Part shown: positions 62,986-64,000 of the stretch, in pieces
Position numbering within the stretch: the first letter of the stretch is position 1
Layout of the letters: each line of letters opens with the position of its first letter
Assembly: GCA_041395525.1 (NCBI GenBank)
Contig: JAWLAH010000006.1
Location: 62,001-126,000 of the forward strand
Length of the DNA stretch: 64,000 bases
Source of the DNA: CADEED01 sp020442965
GTDB lineage: Bacteria; Pseudomonadota; Gammaproteobacteria; Steroidobacterales; Steroidobacteraceae
Direction of reading: 5' to 3'
The notes under the pieces: generated by a model
The model's input: only the letters and a program-made list of their open reading frames with translations
What the model was told of the DNA's origin: nothing
Database searches by the model: none
Made by a program: the position numbers and the translations under genes

Positions 62986-64000
62986 ATGTACATCAATTTC
63001 TGGTACCCCGTGGTCAAGTCTGTCGACCTGACCAATTCGCCGCAACGTGCACGAATTTTGATGCACGACTTCGTCGCCTATCGAGATCCGTCCGGTAAAG
63101 CGGTCGTACTCTCCGACACCTGCGTCCACCGCGGTGGATCGCTATCTGGCGGTCGATGCAAGGATGACGGCACGGTTCAGTGTCCCTATCACGGCTGGCG
63201 ATTCAACGATCGCGGCGAGTGCACACGCATCCCCTCGATCGGGATCAATGCCAAGATCCCGCCGCGAGCGCGCGTCGATAGCTATCCGGTGGTCGAACGG
63301 TACGGTCTGGTATTTGCGTTTCTCGGTGACCTGCCCGAAGCCGACCGCCCGCCAATCATGCCAATCGAGGAAGCCAGCGATCCTGACTGGCGCTCAACAG
63401 TCGTTACGTTCGACGTCAAGTACTATTACGAGCGCTCGATCGAGAACGGACTTGATCCAGCGCACAATGAGTATGTACACACGACCCACGGCTACCAAGG
63501 CGAGCGTGAGTCGGAATACCGCATGGATCAGCTCGAGCCTCATTTGAACAACCCGTGGGGTTACGGCTTCCTGGCGACGTTCGACGCTCCGCCGCTGAAG
63601 AATCCAATCATGCGGTTCGCTCGCAAGGAAGGCGGCAAGATGCAGGCGGGTTCAGGCACCTATGGTCCTAACCACATTTGGACATTCATCCATTTTTCGG
63701 CGACCAAGGCCATGCATCAGTACATGTTCGAGGCGCCGATCGATCAGGACAACACGCGGATTTTCCTTGTTAACTATCGCAATGTGCTGTTTGCCAAGAG
63801 CGGCATGTTCACGATGTTCAACAACTGGCTCGACAAGAAGATCAACGAGCGCAATATGTTCGTGGCGTCGCAAGACATCAAAGTGATGAACAAGCTGCAG
63901 CCGACGCTGACACCGCCCTCCACCGCCAAGGAACTGCTGATGCCACACGACAAGTGCATCGTTCAGTATCGCGAGAAACTGAAGGAGTGGGAGAGTCGCG
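62986..64000 (+). CDS. Rieske non-heme iron oxygenase, 3' end cut by the window
   Basis: 338 codons, open to the window edge. Rieske cluster ligands Cys46, His48, Cys66 and His69 (CVHRGGS, CPYHGW), and the mononuclear iron motif NGLDPAHNEYVHTTHG with His160 and His165 and the bridging Asp157. The type belongs to the broad VanA/PaO/CAO-like group of alpha subunits without a beta subunit, which hydroxylate, demethylate or open ring systems. ATG 62986 (MYINFWYPVV). The reductase partner is not visible. Divergent from two receptors, so probably co-regulated with substrate uptake; the substrate cannot be told from sequence. Confidence 0.92.
   Translation, partial: MYINFWYPVVKSVDLTNSPQRARILMHDFVAYRDPSGKAVVLSDTCVHRGGSLSGGRCKDDGTVQCPYHGWRFNDRGECTRIPSIGINAKIPPRARVDSYPVVERYGLVFAFLGDLPEADRPPIMPIEEASDPDWRSTVVTFDVKYYYERSIENGLDPAHNEYVHTTHGYQGERESEYRMDQLEPHLNNPWGYGFLATFDAPPLKNPIMRFARKEGGKMQAGSGTYGPNHIWTFIHFSATKAMHQYMFEAPIDQDNTRIFLVNYRNVLFAKSGMFTMFNNWLDKKINERNMFVASQDIKVMNKLQPTLTPPSTAKELLMPHDKCIVQYREKLKEWESR

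Overview
The window is a gene-dense, GC-rich (roughly 60-63% by eye) stretch of bacterial chromosome. The content points to a gammaproteobacterium: fused aspartokinase/homoserine dehydrogenase followed by thrB and thrC, a PhoP/PhoQ-like pair, E. coli-type Icd/AceA/AceB, the purB-nudJ-mnmA neighbourhood, and large TonB-dependent receptors. Receptor style and carboxylate/aromatic catabolism suggest a Nevskiales/Steroidobacter-like or marine oligotrophic lineage, but no rRNA is present to fix this. I saw no tRNA, rRNA, CRISPR array, insertion sequence or prophage. Intergenic gaps are short (largest 255 bases, 62731-62985) and many genes overlap by 4 nt (ATGA or GTGA).

1-8.6 kb: a leftward run aceB-aceA-icd-udg-uvrC-pgsA, putting both enzymes that compete for isocitrate in one apparent operon. 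A divergent XRE/ImmA-type regulator starts inside a strong 23-bp palindrome. 8.6-12.8 kb: class II DAHP synthase, then a saccharopine dehydrogenase and alpha-aminoadipic semialdehyde dehydrogenase pair (lysine catabolism). 12.8-16.1 kb: PhoQ/PhoP-like two-component system with a PepSY protein and a glycine-zipper envelope protein. 16.1-25.6 kb: housekeeping mazG, nudL, fumC, purB, nudJ, mnmA and acnA. 25.7-34.4 kb: creD, a HAD phosphatase, a Tat-type DUF1838 protein, kynA, a YgjP-like metalloprotein, fadH, a repeat-type exported protein and tatD. 34.4-42.4 kb: one TonB-dependent receptor, a NERD-like protein, and thrC/thrB/thrA.

42.5-64 kb is an accessory catabolic island and the most interesting part. 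It holds an XdhC-type chaperone, proteins matching 2-methylfumaryl-CoA isomerase (Mct), mesaconyl-CoA hydratase (Mch) and methylsuccinyl-CoA dehydrogenase (Mcd), a coiled-coil protein and a SAM methyltransferase transcribed with Mcd, a MmgE/PrpD-family protein, a PaaK-like CoA ligase, an amidase-signature hydrolase, a PuuE/imidase-like CE4 protein, an SDR, a crotonase-fold protein lacking both hydratase glutamates, an alpha/beta hydrolase, two tandem paralogous TonB-dependent receptors and a Rieske oxygenase cut by the window end.

My working hypothesis (inference) is an uptake-and-degradation pathway for a cyclic imide/amide or other N-containing compound. It would run through ring opening, deamidation and CoA activation to methyl-branched C5 acyl-CoAs (methylsuccinyl-/mesaconyl-CoA). 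If malyl-CoA lyase occurs elsewhere, glyoxylate from that route could enter malate through the aceB encoded in this window.
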